Positions 1-10,714 are shown, numbered from the stretch's first letter. The stretch is 64,000 bases of DNA from Melioribacteraceae bacterium (GCA_016342755.1 JAEINS010000006.1:186001-250000), one strand, 5' to 3'. The notes: generated by a model not told the origin, from the letters alone. Program-made: numbers and translations.

Positions 1-180
1 CGGATTAACTGCAATGTCTATAACTCGTCCGCCAGTAATTGCCGGACCAATACTTCTAAATTTTAATCCGGAGAGTGAAACATCTTTAATTGATTTAGGG
101 TTTTTATCTTCCTGAGCAGTTAAAGAAGAAACGAAAAAAACTAAAAGAAGTAAAAAAAATGATTGTTTTAATGTTTTCAT
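1..180 (-). CDS. N-terminus of a secreted BNR/sortilin-like repeat protein (partial)
   Basis: Only the first 60 codons are in the window; the gene runs off the left edge. They begin with a basic and hydrophobic signal peptide ending SSLTAQ. The mature start follows, with the segment FRSIGPAITGGRVIDIAV. That segment is typical of the first blade of large secreted BNR/VPS10-like (sortilin-type) beta-propeller proteins common in Bacteroidota. Those proteins are often annotated as glycosyl hydrolase or exo-sialidase-like without proven activity. The start is the ATG at 178-180. Family assignment is from this short motif only. Confidence 0.6.
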   Translation of the reverse strand, partial: MKTLKQSFFLLLLVFFVSSLTAQEDKNPKSIKDVSLSGLKFRSIGPAITGGRVIDIAVNP

Positions 181-460
181 AAGCCAGTCTTTTATTTGAT
201 TAGAAATGATTAATTATAATAAATCCCGATGTCTATTGAGTTCTAAAATTAAGGAAATTATAGTAATTAATTAAGGATTAGTTTTTTTAATATTGCAGAT
301 TATTTATGACAAGTATAAATGATAGCTTTTTAAAAAAAGAATCAAGCTCGAAAAGAAAACTCCATTTTAATTTTAAGTAAATAGAAAAACTCAAAAAATA
401 AAGTCACATCATTTTTTTCTTTAATACAGTGAGTGCGGCTAATTATTAAAAATCAACATT

Positions 461-2866
461 TTATTCTAAAGTAACCTCAACAGTATGTGTATTATCATCA
501 TTACTAATAGGAATAACGTTTCCGCTAATTATTTGGTTATCAACTTTAATCTGTTTTACACCTTTAGAAATACCATTCGGATTTTTTACAGTGATTTTAT
601 AAGTTGTGTTTCTAAAGACTCTTGTTGCAGAAAATCCTTCCCAGTTTTTTGGAATACATGGATTTATTTGAAGCCCATTATGTGCAGCCTGAATTCCAAG
701 AATGTATTTAGTTGCGGCCTGGTAAGTCCATGATGATGTTCCCGAAAGCCAGCTATTACGGGCTAATCCGAATTGCGGATGTTCATCGCCAAGTATATTT
801 TGCGGATAACAATATGGTTCACATTCAAATGTATCAATCACTTCATTTTTTGAAGCCGGATTAATTTGGTTATAATATTCATAAGCTCTGTCGCCATTAC
901 CAATCATTGTTTCGGCAATCATAACCCATGGATTTGAGTGCAAAAATATTCCGCCGTTTTCTTTAGCACCCGGAGGATAAGTTGTAACACCGCCTTTTTT
1001 AGGATCGTATCCATTATAACCGGGATAACTTAGCTTTATGCCATTTGCTGTGTTTAATTTTTTATTAACGGAATCAATCGCTATTTTTGCGCGTTCGCCG
1101 GTTGCGAAGCCGGAAAGTACAGACCACGACTGCGCATTTGTAAATATCTTACCTTCGCTGTTTTTATGCGAGCCAATTGGTTCGCCATTTTCTTCAAAAT
1201 ATCTGAGATACCATTCTCCATCCCAGCAATGTTCATTTACAATTTTTTTCATTCTGGCAAAATCATTTTTGTACTCCGCGGCCTTTTCATGTTCACCTAA
1301 ATATTCCATCAGTTCAATCATTTCATTTAGAGCAACGCCATATTGGTTAGCTATAAATACACTTTCTGCATCGCCAAGAAGATTAACCGTGTCATTCCAA
1401 TCGGCGAACCCTAAAAGGGGCAGACCATGTTTCCCAATATTATTTTTAGTGAAGTTTAAGGAACGCTGAAGATGATTTAACACAGTTCCGGATTCACGTT
1501 TTTCAATGTTAATATTTTTATCATAAAAAGTAATTTTTTCATTAAGAAAATTATAATCACCTGTTTCTTTTAAATAAGCTGAGACCGCAAAAACTATCCA
1601 GAGATGATCATCGCCATAGAAGTGTTTTTCACCATCCTCACGCGAATCACCTTCGGTAGCCTCCATTGTTAAAGGGAAAAACTGATGCATTGCCGAACCA
1701 TCCGCTTTTTGAACACTAAGAAGTTTTTTCATTAAACTTTTTCCCTCGTTAGGCATATTCGTTATAATTCCCATTACATCTTGCGAACTGTCGCGAAATC
1801 CAATTCCCCTTGCGCCCAATCCAAGCTGATAAAGTGAAAGGTAACGTGACCAGTTAAACGTTGTGTGGCATTGCCGCGGATTATGTATGTTTATCATCGA
1901 GTTAAATGCTGAATCCGGAGTTTCAAAAGATGCCTTTGATAAATAATTTTCCCAGAACTCTGATAATTCATTAAACGCCGATTCAACATTTTCAGTATTT
2001 CTGAACTCTTCAACTGTACTGTTTATTTTTTCAGGCAAATCTTGTCCCAACTGGGTAATTATTCTTTTCGATTCTCCGGGTTTTAACTCGCCAAGTTTAT
2101 GCAGTAATGCAGCTATATTATCGCCCCGTTTTGATTCATAATTGGAAAGACCAGAGTTTTGAAGTTCAAGCGGATTTTTCCATGTACCATATTCATTGTC
2201 GCCCAAAAATAATTTTCTGTCAGTCTGAAAAGAATCAACCGGGTAATTAGAAGTAAAGTAGTTTACTTCGGTTTCTTTTTTCATAAAGGCATATTGTTTT
2301 AGAATAATATTGCCGGAGCCGTTTATATCCGCATCTACAGTCATAGTCTGGGGAACCCAGTCAGCGTTGGTATACTGTTTTAGCGCGTCGAAATGTGTGA
2401 ATTCAACAACCGGAATAATATCAAGCTCAATGGGAGTATTTCCAATATTAGTGATTTTTATATCGCGCAGAACTACACTTTTATTATTCGGGACAAAGAT
2501 TGTAACTTCAGTTCTGATATTGTAAAACTCGGAAATAATTTTCTGATAAGACATTCCAACATGGCATTCGTACTTATCATATTTATCAAGCGTAGGAACA
2601 AAAAACGGAGAAAAAACTTTATAGCCATTTTTTTCTTTTATTCTTATATATAAAGTTTCACCTTTAAAATCGGAGCCGGGAAGCTGTGGAATATACTTAA
2701 CGATTCTATTTAATGCCGGATCACCTTTGCAGATAAGAGATCCGCCGGTATGATCAATTATTCCGCCAAAAGAAAGAGTACCAACATAATTAGTCCATTT
2801 AACGGGCGTTTTGGGATCTGTTATTACATATTCTTTATTTTCATCATCAAAATATCCGTAGTTCAT
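461..2866 (-). CDS. GH94 glycoside phosphorylase (cellobiose/chitobiose phosphorylase type)
   Basis: An 801-residue cytoplasmic enzyme without a signal peptide, matching the roughly 800-residue size of GH94. It opens with YGYFDDENKEYVIT and WTNYVGT, as in bacterial cellobiose and N,N'-diacetylchitobiose phosphorylases. The (alpha/alpha)6 barrel shows GFRDSSQDVMG near residue 355 and GFADWNDTVNL near 487-490, which holds the general acid Asp. The C-terminal part has the KENGGIFLHSNPW and YYNQINP segments. GH94 enzymes cleave a beta-glycosidic disaccharide with phosphate to give a sugar 1-phosphate. The exact disaccharide cannot be read from sequence; the SQD loop looks closer to cellobiose phosphorylase than to the chitobiose enzyme. 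It lies 120 nt downstream of a chemoreceptor on the same strand, with a hairpin between them. Confidence 0.88.
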   Translation of the reverse strand: MNYGYFDDENKEYVITDPKTPVKWTNYVGTLSFGGIIDHTGGSLICKGDPALNRIVKYIPQLPGSDFKGETLYIRIKEKNGYKVFSPFFVPTLDKYDKYECHVGMSYQKIISEFYNIRTEVTIFVPNNKSVVLRDIKITNIGNTPIELDIIPVVEFTHFDALKQYTNADWVPQTMTVDADINGSGNIILKQYAFMKKETEVNYFTSNYPVDSFQTDRKLFLGDNEYGTWKNPLELQNSGLSNYESKRGDNIAALLHKLGELKPGESKRIITQLGQDLPEKINSTVEEFRNTENVESAFNELSEFWENYLSKASFETPDSAFNSMINIHNPRQCHTTFNWSRYLSLYQLGLGARGIGFRDSSQDVMGIITNMPNEGKSLMKKLLSVQKADGSAMHQFFPLTMEATEGDSREDGEKHFYGDDHLWIVFAVSAYLKETGDYNFLNEKITFYDKNINIEKRESGTVLNHLQRSLNFTKNNIGKHGLPLLGFADWNDTVNLLGDAESVFIANQYGVALNEMIELMEYLGEHEKAAEYKNDFARMKKIVNEHCWDGEWYLRYFEENGEPIGSHKNSEGKIFTNAQSWSVLSGFATGERAKIAIDSVNKKLNTANGIKLSYPGYNGYDPKKGGVTTYPPGAKENGGIFLHSNPWVMIAETMIGNGDRAYEYYNQINPASKNEVIDTFECEPYCYPQNILGDEHPQFGLARNSWLSGTSSWTYQAATKYILGIQAAHNGLQINPCIPKNWEGFSATRVFRNTTYKITVKNPNGISKGVKQIKVDNQIISGNVIPISNDDNTHTVEVTLE

Positions 2867-2946
2867 AGGTTCTCCATTTTTAGAAACTTTAACTGCGAAT
2901 ATATTAAAGAAGTTGAGAAATGTGAAATGAAGTTTTTAGATGAGAG

Positions 2947-2970
2947 CCTGACATCTGAAAAGATGCCAGG
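2947..2970 (-). repeat. Hairpin between chemoreceptor and GH94 genes; copy of a dispersed palindrome
   Basis: On the minus strand this reads CCTGGCATCT-TTTC-AGATGTCAGG: a 10-bp stem with one G-U pair and a 4-nt loop. The odd pair is a wobble only in the minus-strand RNA, so it fits the transcript of the upstream chemoreceptor gene. No good U-tract follows, so it may be a processing or stabilising hairpin rather than a terminator. The core CTGACATCT recurs at 47459-47489. Confidence 0.5.
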
Positions 2971-2986
2971 TTAAAACTTAAATAAC

Positions 2987-4894
2987 TTATAATAACTGAG
3001 TGTTTTTTGAATTGCCTAATTGGAATTCATTAACCAGACTATTTAATGTTTCAGTCAACTTATTTAATTCGAGCGCGGAATGAGCAACCTGGGTAATATC
3101 ATTTGAACTTTCCTCTGTCCCTCTACGAATACCATCAAGATTCTGACTAATTATTTCAACAGCTTTTGACTGTTCCTCACCGGCTGCGGCAACCTGCGTA
3201 ATTACATCAACAACTTCATTAGAACCATCTATAATTTGGGTAAGCGATTCACCAGCCTTATCAGCAAGCAGTTTTCCCTGGTTAACTTTTTCTGTTCCCG
3301 CATTCATCGATTTTACAGCAGCAGCAGTTTCTTTCTGAATTTGCTTTATCATATCCGCAATTTCTTTTGTAGCCTTTGTTGTTCTTTCAGCTAACTTTCT
3401 TACTTCATCGGCCACAACCGCAAATCCGCGCCCTTGTTCCCCGGCTCGTGCAGCTTCAATCGCGGCATTTAATGCCAGAAGATTTGTCTGATCGGCAATG
3501 TCATCAATTACCTGAATAATCTCTCCAATCTGATCGCTATTTTTCCCTAACTCATTTACAGTTTTTGCGGCTTCTTCAACAACCAATGCAATTTCTGTCA
3601 TACCATTTACAGTTGCAGAAACTACCTTTCCTCCTTCAAGAGCAATTCTACCGGCGTTTGTCGCTTTTTCGGCAGCAGAATTTGAGTTCTCAGTTGTTTC
3701 TAAAATAGTGGATGTCATTTCTTCAACGGCACTTGCAACACTTGTTGTTTGCTCCGATTGTTCTCTTGAACCCTCTGCCAGTCTATCTGTATTTGTTGAA
3801 ATTTCATTGCTCGACTGGGAAGCGAAGATAACTAACTGAATAACTTCTGTCATTAGTTTATGAATTTTATTAACCGCTAAATTAAATCCGGAAAAAAGCC
3901 GCCCGATTTCATCATCATTTTGAACTGGTAACTTTACAGTTAAATCTCCGGCAGAAAATTTTTGCATTTCAACTAATATTTTATTTACACTTTCTGAAAG
4001 ATAATGCTGCTGAGTCTCTGCCTTTTCTTTAGATTTTTTCGCTTCTATAAAAGCTTCGTTTGCCAGTGCTTCTTTTTTTTCAATTTCGCTTATATTTTCT
4101 TTAATATTTTCAACCATTACATTAAAGTTTTTTGCAAGCTGTCCAATTTCATCAGTGGAATCAATATCAGCTTTCATATTAATATTGCCATGAGAAACAT
4201 CATCAACAGCCAGACTTAGAACTTTAACCGGTTTTAATACAAGGCGCGCTACAAAATACCCAATAATACCGGCAATAAATAAAGCTATTAATAGCGATAT
4301 ATAAATGTTAGTATTAAATGCAGAAACATTTTCGTCAACGTCTTTTAAGTAAACGCCGCTTCCTACTATCCAGCCCCATGGTTTATATAATTTTAGGAAC
4401 GAAAGTTTTGGCTGAGGTTCTTCAACACCAGGTTTCTTCTGATTATAACGAACAAAACCTTCTCCTTTTTCATTTTTACATGCCTTTACAAATTCAACAT
4501 ACATTGCCATTCCATCGGCATCTTTAAGATTGGATACATCTTTTCCTTCACGTTCCGGTCTTAATGGATGAGCCACAATTTTCACATCCGTATCATTTAT
4601 CCAGAAATAATTTTTTCCGTCATAACGCTGCGCTTTAACTAATTGTGCCGCCTGTAACTGAGCTTCTTCGAGTGTAATTTCACCGGAGTCAACTTTTTTA
4701 TCAAAGTGCTCAAGTGTGTTATACACAGCTTCTACAGTGTTTTTTGTTGCCTGATATTTGTTCTCATACCACTGACTTTCAATTTGTGGAATTATAAATG
4801 AGAAAAAGAGGAATAAAAGCGGAATAAATGAAGCGGTCATTAATATTAAAAGTTTTAGAAATAAAGGGAGATTTTTGAATCTTATTTTGTTCAT
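2987..4894 (-). CDS. Methyl-accepting chemotaxis protein with periplasmic Cache domain
   Basis: A 635-residue inner-membrane chemoreceptor. After a short cytoplasmic N-terminus there is a TM helix ([19 protein letters not shown]). A periplasmic single-Cache region follows, with [20 protein letters not shown] and the [10 protein letters not shown] end. A second TM and HAMP domain come next, then a second HAMP-like segment with [12 protein letters not shown]. The C-terminus carries the conserved signalling hairpin ([24 protein letters not shown]). It should signal to CheA/CheW, which are not in the window. I chose the ATG at 4892-4894; the open frame extends 12 codons upstream only to a TTG. 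Cache ligands are usually small organic acids or amino acids. Its place between a sugar phosphorylase and a solute symporter suggests chemotaxis to a nutrient, but that is inference. Confidence 0.92.
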   Translation of the reverse strand: MNKIRFKNLPLFLKLLILMTASFIPLLFLFFSFIIPQIESQWYENKYQATKNTVEAVYNTLEHFDKKVDSGEITLEEAQLQAAQLVKAQRYDGKNYFWINDTDVKIVAHPLRPEREGKDVSNLKDADGMAMYVEFVKACKNEKGEGFVRYNQKKPGVEEPQPKLSFLKLYKPWGWIVGSGVYLKDVDENVSAFNTNIYISLLIALFIAGIIGYFVARLVLKPVKVLSLAVDDVSHGNINMKADIDSTDEIGQLAKNFNVMVENIKENISEIEKKEALANEAFIEAKKSKEKAETQQHYLSESVNKILVEMQKFSAGDLTVKLPVQNDDEIGRLFSGFNLAVNKIHKLMTEVIQLVIFASQSSNEISTNTDRLAEGSREQSEQTTSVASAVEEMTSTILETTENSNSAAEKATNAGRIALEGGKVVSATVNGMTEIALVVEEAAKTVNELGKNSDQIGEIIQVIDDIADQTNLLALNAAIEAARAGEQGRGFAVVADEVRKLAERTTKATKEIADMIKQIQKETAAAVKSMNAGTEKVNQGKLLADKAGESLTQIIDGSNEVVDVITQVAAAGEEQSKAVEIISQNLDGIRRGTEESSNDITQVAHSALELNKLTETLNSLVNEFQLGNSKNTQLL

Positions 4895-5041
4895 GATTTT
4901 TTTCCAATTATCTATTATACATTTATCCAATTATCGTACAAAATCTGAACATGTTTAGATATTTGTATTCTTAAATCTTTATGAAAAGTAAAGGAAAATA
5001 GATCTGCTTTTTTTTGAGGAAAAATTTTAAGGTGGTGAAAC

Positions 5042-5085
5042 AAAAAAACCGATCCGGTTAAGCAATTATTTTAAAACCGGATCGG
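5042..5085 (-). terminator. Rho-independent terminator of the sodium:solute symporter gene
   Basis: A perfect 11-bp inverted repeat (CCGATCCGGTT at 5049-5059 and AACCGGATCGG at 5075-5085, 15-nt loop). On the minus strand it is followed at once by seven T residues (5048-5042). It sits 19 nt past the symporter stop codon. Confidence 0.85.
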
Positions 5086-5103
5086 CATAAATAAAGTTAT
5101 TAT

Positions 5104-6894
5104 TTAACTAAACTTTAGTTTATCAACTAACTTAAATAATGTAAATGTACCTGCAAGAGCAACAACACTTGTTATTACAGCAGGTATTGTATTTGCGTAA
5201 ATCCAGAATCCGGCAGAAAACAAAATTGAATAAACTGTAAATACTGCTATAAACATCATTAATATTTCGATAGGCAGATTATTTTCAATTTTCGGAGTTC
5301 CTTCTTTTTCTAATTCATCATTTATATGTTTCCACCCGGGACCACCCGGTCTTGTTAATTTTACAAAATTCTTTAGTGTCGATTTATCAGTCGGCTTAGT
5401 TAAAAACGTAACTGAGATCCAGCAAATTGTTGTAATAAAAACACCCAGTACTAATTGCCAGTGCGAAGTCTGCCACCATTGTGGATCAACTCCGTCTTTT
5501 GCCTGGGGAATAACAAATTGAAAGAATAACGCCACAATAAATGAAATTACCATTGCTGAGATTTCTGTATACGCATTTATTCTCCACCAGAACCAGCGCA
5601 GAATAAATATTAATCCTGTTCCCGCGCCAATTTGCAGTAGAATATCAAATGCCTGTTTCGCGTTTTCGAGCCAAAGCGCAACAACTGCTGCCAGAATCAT
5701 AAGCAGTACAGTTGAAAATCTTCCCATTCTAACTAATTCTTTTTCACTGGCTTTAGGATTTATAAATCGTTTATAAAAATCGTTTACTAAATAAGAAGAG
5801 CCCCAGTTTAGGTGAGTTCCAATTGTTGACATATATGCCGCAATTAATGAAGCAACCACGAGTCCGAATAATCCTTTTGGAAGCAGAGTCATCATAACTG
5901 GATAAGCAATATCATCTTTCAAATACTGATCGCTAATATTAGGGAATTGTGTATGAATATCCTGTAAAGACGGATATAGAATTAATGAAGCTAAAGCAAC
6001 AATTATCCATGGCCATGGTCTAAAAGCATAATGGGCAATGTTAAAAAATAAAGTTGCGCCAACAGCATTTCTTTCGTCTTTAGCCGAAAGCATTCTTTGG
6101 GCAATATAACCGCCGCCGCCGGGTTCGGCACCAGGATACCAAACGCTCCACCACTGAATTGCGATAGGAATTATAAAAAGCGGAATAAGTAATTCTGTAT
6201 TACTGAAATCGGGGAAAATTGATAACTTGCCAACAACAGCCGGATGACTTATCAATCCGGATAATCCTCCAACTTCCGGCTGATCTAAAGCAACAAAAGC
6301 TGCAATAATGGATCCGGCCATAGCAATTCCAAACTGGAAAAAATCTGCCCAGATAACACCTTTTAATCCGCCTAAAGTTGCGTAAAGAACAACACCAAAC
6401 GAAGCAATCATAATAGTAGTGTATTTATCTAATCCGAACATTACACCGCCAATTTTAATTGCGGCAAGTGAAACAGTTCCCATAATCATTACATTAAAAA
6501 AGAGACCCAGATAAACTGATCTAAATCCCCGGAGAAAAGAAGCCATTTTTCCGCTGTAGCGAATTTCATAAATTTCCAGATCGGTCATTACTTCAGAGCG
6601 GCGCCATAATTTTGCGTATACAAATACAGTTAACATTCCCGTAAATAAAAATGCCCACCATACCCAGTTACCAGCAACACCATTTTTGCGTACAATATCT
6701 GTTACAAGGTTTGGTGTATCGGCCGAAAAAGTACACGCAACCATAGAAACACCTAAAAGCCACCAGGGCATATTTCTTCCGGAAAGAAAAAATTCAGCAG
6801 AGTTTTTGCCGGCAGTTTTTGAAGCGACAAAGCCTATTCCAATAACTATTATGAAGAATACGGCAATTATAATTAAATCAATTGGCTGAAACAT
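5104..6894 (-). CDS. Sodium:solute symporter family transporter (SSS, sugar type)
   Basis: A 596-residue polytopic membrane protein of the solute:sodium symporter family. The N-terminus runs into TM1, then carries GRNMPWWLLGVSMVACTFSADTPN, the SSS motif around TM2 that holds sodium-site residues. At least 13 hydrophobic segments follow. A soluble loop with PGGPGWKHINDELEKEG lies near residue 520, and two more TM helices close the protein, as seen in Bacteroidota sugar and myo-inositol SSS members. The start ATG is at 6892-6894. It has its own terminator downstream, so it is probably transcribed alone. The substrate is unknown; a sugar or glycan product is likely from the neighbouring GH94, GH2 and GH130 genes. 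Confidence 0.88.
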   Translation of the reverse strand: MFQPIDLIIIAVFFIIVIGIGFVASKTAGKNSAEFFLSGRNMPWWLLGVSMVACTFSADTPNLVTDIVRKNGVAGNWVWWAFLFTGMLTVFVYAKLWRRSEVMTDLEIYEIRYSGKMASFLRGFRSVYLGLFFNVMIMGTVSLAAIKIGGVMFGLDKYTTIMIASFGVVLYATLGGLKGVIWADFFQFGIAMAGSIIAAFVALDQPEVGGLSGLISHPAVVGKLSIFPDFSNTELLIPLFIIPIAIQWWSVWYPGAEPGGGGYIAQRMLSAKDERNAVGATLFFNIAHYAFRPWPWIIVALASLILYPSLQDIHTQFPNISDQYLKDDIAYPVMMTLLPKGLFGLVVASLIAAYMSTIGTHLNWGSSYLVNDFYKRFINPKASEKELVRMGRFSTVLLMILAAVVALWLENAKQAFDILLQIGAGTGLIFILRWFWWRINAYTEISAMVISFIVALFFQFVIPQAKDGVDPQWWQTSHWQLVLGVFITTICWISVTFLTKPTDKSTLKNFVKLTRPGGPGWKHINDELEKEGTPKIENNLPIEILMMFIAVFTVYSILFSAGFWIYANTIPAVITSVVALAGTFTLFKLVDKLKFS

Positions 6895-7199
6895 ATTTTG
6901 ATCCCCATTGAGAATTAAATTATTAAATCAGATTATATAGAATCTCAATTTCGGCTTATTTTTTTTAAAAACAAAAAAATTAGTTTAAAAAGAGATTATA
7001 GCAAAAAGAATAGTTTTATCTAAATAATAAAATTTATTAAAATGATAAAAATATGTAATTCAATAATTATTTAAAATTATCCAAAACAGAGTAAATTCAA
7101 CCCTTTTCCGACTATTACTTTTGGCATTATTTATGAATTTAATTTCTACTTAACGAAAGCTGTTATTATTTACAGATTTTCTGTGATTGGGGAAATACT
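6895..7199. other. Divergent intergenic region, 305 bp
   Basis: Very AT-rich spacer between the minus-strand symporter and the plus-strand phosphatase, so it must hold both promoters. A TACTTTTG element that fits the Bacteroidota -7 consensus TAnnTTTG lies about 85 nt upstream of the phosphatase start, but I see no clear -33 TTG at the right distance. No RNA gene or repeat was recognised. Confidence 0.4.
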
Positions 7200-7886
7200 A
7201 TGCGTAACAGATTTGTATTATTGGCAATTATTTTAGTTTTTGCCGGATGTAAAAAAGTAGAAGAGCCAAAAGGCGGTTTAGAAGTCTTTTTTATAAGGCA
7301 TGCTGAAACAATTGCAAATTTAACCGGTGAACATAATGAGAAAAATTTAAAATTATTCTCGGTGGACGGACTGGATCAAATTCTAAAATTAAAAAAATCT
7401 CTTAAAGATTATAAATTTGATAATATAATTGTAAGTCCTTTATGGAGAACTCAAAAAACTATTTTACCTTTTTTAAGCGCAAATTCTTTACATGCCGAAG
7501 TCTGGCCCGAATTTACGGAATGCTGCTGGCAGGAGGAAAAGGATATTGAGGGATCTGACTCTATAAAAACGGGAGCAGTAATTGAAATAGCCGATTCGCA
7601 ATTAATAAAATACCGTGATGCAGAGAGCCATTATGAAATTTTTAATACCAATAATTATAAGGACGGAGTAAATCAGGTAAAAAAAGGATTTGAACTGTTT
7701 ATGGATAGATTTGGCAATACAAATAAAAAGGTTTTGTTAGTAGGACATTTTCATTCGGGGAGTGCCTTTTTAAAAATGCTTCTGGGTAAAGATTCCGACG
7801 AAAATCTGGAATTAGAAAATGCTAAAATTTCACATTTAATACAGAACAAAAACGGCACATTTAAAATTAATTATTTAAACAAATAG
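7200..7886 (+). CDS. Lipoprotein histidine phosphatase (phosphoglycerate mutase-like)
   Basis: A 228-residue protein with a lipoprotein signal peptide; the lipobox is LVFAGC with Cys17. The catalytic phosphohistidine motif FIRHAETIAN follows near residue 33. SPLWRTQKT near 79 gives the conserved arginine. LVGHFHSG near residue 180 carries the second active-site histidine. These are the marks of the histidine phosphatase superfamily (branch 1), here anchored on the outside of a membrane. The substrate is unknown. It has no close operon partner: the next gene starts 212 nt downstream. Confidence 0.8.
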   Translation: MRNRFVLLAIILVFAGCKKVEEPKGGLEVFFIRHAETIANLTGEHNEKNLKLFSVDGLDQILKLKKSLKDYKFDNIIVSPLWRTQKTILPFLSANSLHAEVWPEFTECCWQEEKDIEGSDSIKTGAVIEIADSQLIKYRDAESHYEIFNTNNYKDGVNQVKKGFELFMDRFGNTNKKVLLVGHFHSGSAFLKMLLGKDSDENLELENAKISHLIQNKNGTFKINYLNK

Positions 7887-8098
7887 CTCTTAAATGGAAA
7901 TATACAGCCTATCCTTAAATATCTTCTTAATTATAACAGTCTGTTTTATTAAAATATCAGTTTACCAGCCGGATCTACATAAATTTTATATTAAAAAAAT
8001 ATTAGCTGTTAAACTAATTGCTGCAAAAAGAATTACTGAAATTTAAAGAATTTCAAAAAATTGGCTAAAGAAAAAATATATATTAATTTGAGGATAAA

Positions 8099-10666
8099 GT
8101 GAAAATTTATAAAGTTATTTTTTTAGGCTTAGCTTTAATATTAAATATTGGATGTGAAAATATGAATAAACAAATTTCAAAAGTTGAGGTAGAAATATCC
8201 GATGATTGGAGGTTTAAACAGACAAATAAAGAGCAATGGCTTCCCGCAACTGTTCCGGGATGTGTTCATACAGATTTAATAAACAATAGCCTGATTGATG
8301 ATCCTTTTTATAGAACAAACGAAACCGATTTGCAATGGATTGAAAAAGAAGACTGGATTTACGAAACTACATTTAATGCACACGACCAATTATTGCAGAA
8401 GGATAAAGCTGAATTGGTTTTTGAAGGCCTGGATACTTATGCTGAAGTTTCTCTTAACGATTCCATTATTTTAAATGCTGAAAATATGTTCAGAACATGG
8501 AATGTTAATGTTAAATCAATTCTAAAAAAAGAGGGAAACAAATTATCTGTAAAATTTAAGAATGTATTCGATATTTCAATTCCTCAAATGGAACAATCTC
8601 CTTTCCAGAGAAAATCTTTTTACAATAATGATCAGGCTGAAGTGAAAGTAGGGCTTTATAACAGAAAGGCCCAATATCATTTTGGCTGGGATTGGGGACC
8701 AAGATTTGTTACCGCAGGAATTTGGCGGCCGATAAAACTTATTGGATACAATAATTATAAACTTGATGGTATTCAAATAGTTCAAAAAAATGTTAATAAG
8801 GATTTAGCCGAATTAACAGCCGTTTACGAAGTGGTTGCGGATAAAGAGCAAAATTTGGAATTCCGTGTTAAAGTAGATGAATTAAATTTAAATGAATCTG
8901 TTACTAAAAAGGTTAAAAAAGGATTTAATAAAATAGAACTTCCATTTAAAATTGATAACCCAAAACTCTGGTGGTCAAACGGATTAGGTGAAGCTTATTT
9001 ATACAATATAGTTATTGAAACCGAAAATGAGTCGGGCGATTTAGAAAGAAAAAATATCAGAACCGGAATTCGTTCTTTAGAAGTAGTAACCGAAAAAGAT
9101 GAACAGGGCAAAAGCTTTTATATAAAGCTTAATGGTGTTCCGGTGTTTATGAAAGGTGCTAATTATATACCTCAGGATAATTTCCAGAATCGTGTTAAGG
9201 AAGATCATTATAAATACATTGTAAAATCGGCTGCGGATGCAAACATGAATATGCTAAGAGTCTGGGGCGGCGGTATTTATGAAGAAGATCTTTTCTACAA
9301 TCTGTGTGATGAAAACGGAATACTGGTTTGGCAGGATTTTATATTTGCCTGTGCAATGTATCCCGGCAATCAGGAATTTTTAAATTCAGTTAGAGAAGAA
9401 GTAATAGATAATGTACGAAGAATTCGTAATCATCCTTCGCTTGCGCTTTATTGCGGCAATAACGAAAATGAAGTTGGCTGGTACCAGTGGGGCTGGCAAA
9501 CAAATTTATCGGCCAAACAGAAAAAACAGTACGAAACGGATTATGATAATCTGTTTCATAAAACTATTCCAAACGCATTAAGAGAATTTGATGAAACACG
9601 CTATTACCATTCTTCTAGTCCTATTGCCGGATTTGGCGGAAAGTCTTTAGCAGAAGGTGATTCTCACTATTGGGGAGTTTGGCACGGACACGATCCTTTC
9701 GAAAAATTTGAAGACAACATTGCCAGATTTATGAGCGAATACGGATTTCAATCTTATCCGGAAATGAACGGGATTGAAAAATTTACATTGCCTGAAGACA
9801 GAGACATGAAATCTGAAGTTATGCTTTCTCATCAGCGCTGTATGCAGGACGACGGAAAAGATAAGGCATACGGAAACCGGTTAATTGAAACATACATGAA
9901 AATGTATTTTCAGCAGCCAAAAGATTTTGAATCCTATGTTTATTTAAGTCAGGTGCAGCAGGCTTTTGGTATAGGAATGGCCTTTGATATTCACAGAAGA
10001 AATATGCCTTTTTGTATGGGAACATTATACTGGCAGATTAATGACTGCTGGCCGGTTGCTTCGTGGTCCAGTATAGATTATTACGGAAACTGGAAAGCAC
10101 TTCAATACCGTGCGCAAAAAGCGTTTGAAAGTATTGTTATTATTCCAAAACCAAACGGCGAAAATCTTGAAGTATATATAGTTTCTGATAAAATTGAAAA
10201 GGTTGAAGCTGAGATTAAGGCGGAGTCATTTACATTTACAGGTTCCAAAATTAAAGAACAAAATTTTAGTGTAACGGTCGATCCGCTTACATCAAAAAAA
10301 ATGATTGAACTTGTAAACTCTGAGTTTTTGAATGGAAATGAGAAAGAAAAAACTTTCTTAAAACTGAGTCTGGTGAAAAACGGAAAAGTTATAACAGAAA
10401 AACTTTTCTATTATGTATATCCAAAAGAGATGATCTTAACAAAACCTGTAATAGAATTTTCGGTTAAGGGAAATAAGCTTACAATTAAATCGGATGTACT
10501 TGCAAAAGATGTTTTTCTAAGCTGGCTGGGAACATCGCGTAAGGTGTTATCCGATAATTATTTTGATCTGCTTCCCGGCATTGAGAAAACAGTAACAATT
10601 GAACAGGAAGGAGAATTCAATAACAAAGATCTAAAAGTTATTTCATTATGGGATAGTTATAATTAG
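8099..10666 (+). CDS. GH2 beta-mannosidase lipoprotein
   Basis: An 855-residue exo-beta-mannosidase of GH2. The GTG start at 8099 follows GAGGAT and leads into a lipoprotein signal peptide (ALILNIGC, lipobox Cys). The N-terminal sugar-binding domain contains DWIYETTF. The catalytic TIM barrel shows MLRVWGGGIYEEDLFY, then CGNNENEVGW with the acid/base Glu456, then FMSEYGFQSYPE with the nucleophile Glu547. These sites lie close to those of Bacteroides Man2A. WQINDCWPVASWSSIDY is also typical of GH2 mannosidases. It removes terminal beta-mannose from manno-oligosaccharides or N-glycan cores outside the cytoplasm. It is the first gene of the set continuing with the GPH symporter (93 nt on) and the GH130 phosphorylase. 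Confidence 0.93.
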   Translation: MKIYKVIFLGLALILNIGCENMNKQISKVEVEISDDWRFKQTNKEQWLPATVPGCVHTDLINNSLIDDPFYRTNETDLQWIEKEDWIYETTFNAHDQLLQKDKAELVFEGLDTYAEVSLNDSIILNAENMFRTWNVNVKSILKKEGNKLSVKFKNVFDISIPQMEQSPFQRKSFYNNDQAEVKVGLYNRKAQYHFGWDWGPRFVTAGIWRPIKLIGYNNYKLDGIQIVQKNVNKDLAELTAVYEVVADKEQNLEFRVKVDELNLNESVTKKVKKGFNKIELPFKIDNPKLWWSNGLGEAYLYNIVIETENESGDLERKNIRTGIRSLEVVTEKDEQGKSFYIKLNGVPVFMKGANYIPQDNFQNRVKEDHYKYIVKSAADANMNMLRVWGGGIYEEDLFYNLCDENGILVWQDFIFACAMYPGNQEFLNSVREEVIDNVRRIRNHPSLALYCGNNENEVGWYQWGWQTNLSAKQKKQYETDYDNLFHKTIPNALREFDETRYYHSSSPIAGFGGKSLAEGDSHYWGVWHGHDPFEKFEDNIARFMSEYGFQSYPEMNGIEKFTLPEDRDMKSEVMLSHQRCMQDDGKDKAYGNRLIETYMKMYFQQPKDFESYVYLSQVQQAFGIGMAFDIHRRNMPFCMGTLYWQINDCWPVASWSSIDYYGNWKALQYRAQKAFESIVIIPKPNGENLEVYIVSDKIEKVEAEIKAESFTFTGSKIKEQNFSVTVDPLTSKKMIELVNSEFLNGNEKEKTFLKLSLVKNGKVITEKLFYYVYPKEMILTKPVIEFSVKGNKLTIKSDVLAKDVFLSWLGTSRKVLSDNYFDLLPGIEKTVTIEQEGEFNNKDLKVISLWDSYN

Positions 10667-10682
10667 AGTTGTTGAATATAAT

Positions 10683-10714
10683 TTGAAATTCACAAACATT
10701 ATTCCTTATCTTTA
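10683..10714 (+). promoter_or_regulatory. Possible Bacteroidota-type promoter for the GPH symporter gene
   Basis: TTG at 10683-10685 and TATCTTTA at 10707-10714, spaced 21 nt, match TTG/TAnnTTTG except for the last base. It lies about 45 nt upstream of the symporter ATG, so this gene and GH130 could be transcribed separately from the GH2 gene. Sequence-only prediction. Confidence 0.35.

Noticed and set aside
485-2974. Plus-strand open frames of 70-143 codons opposite the GH94 gene
   Set aside because: They lie antisense to a certain gene, have no family signature, and mirror its codon pattern.
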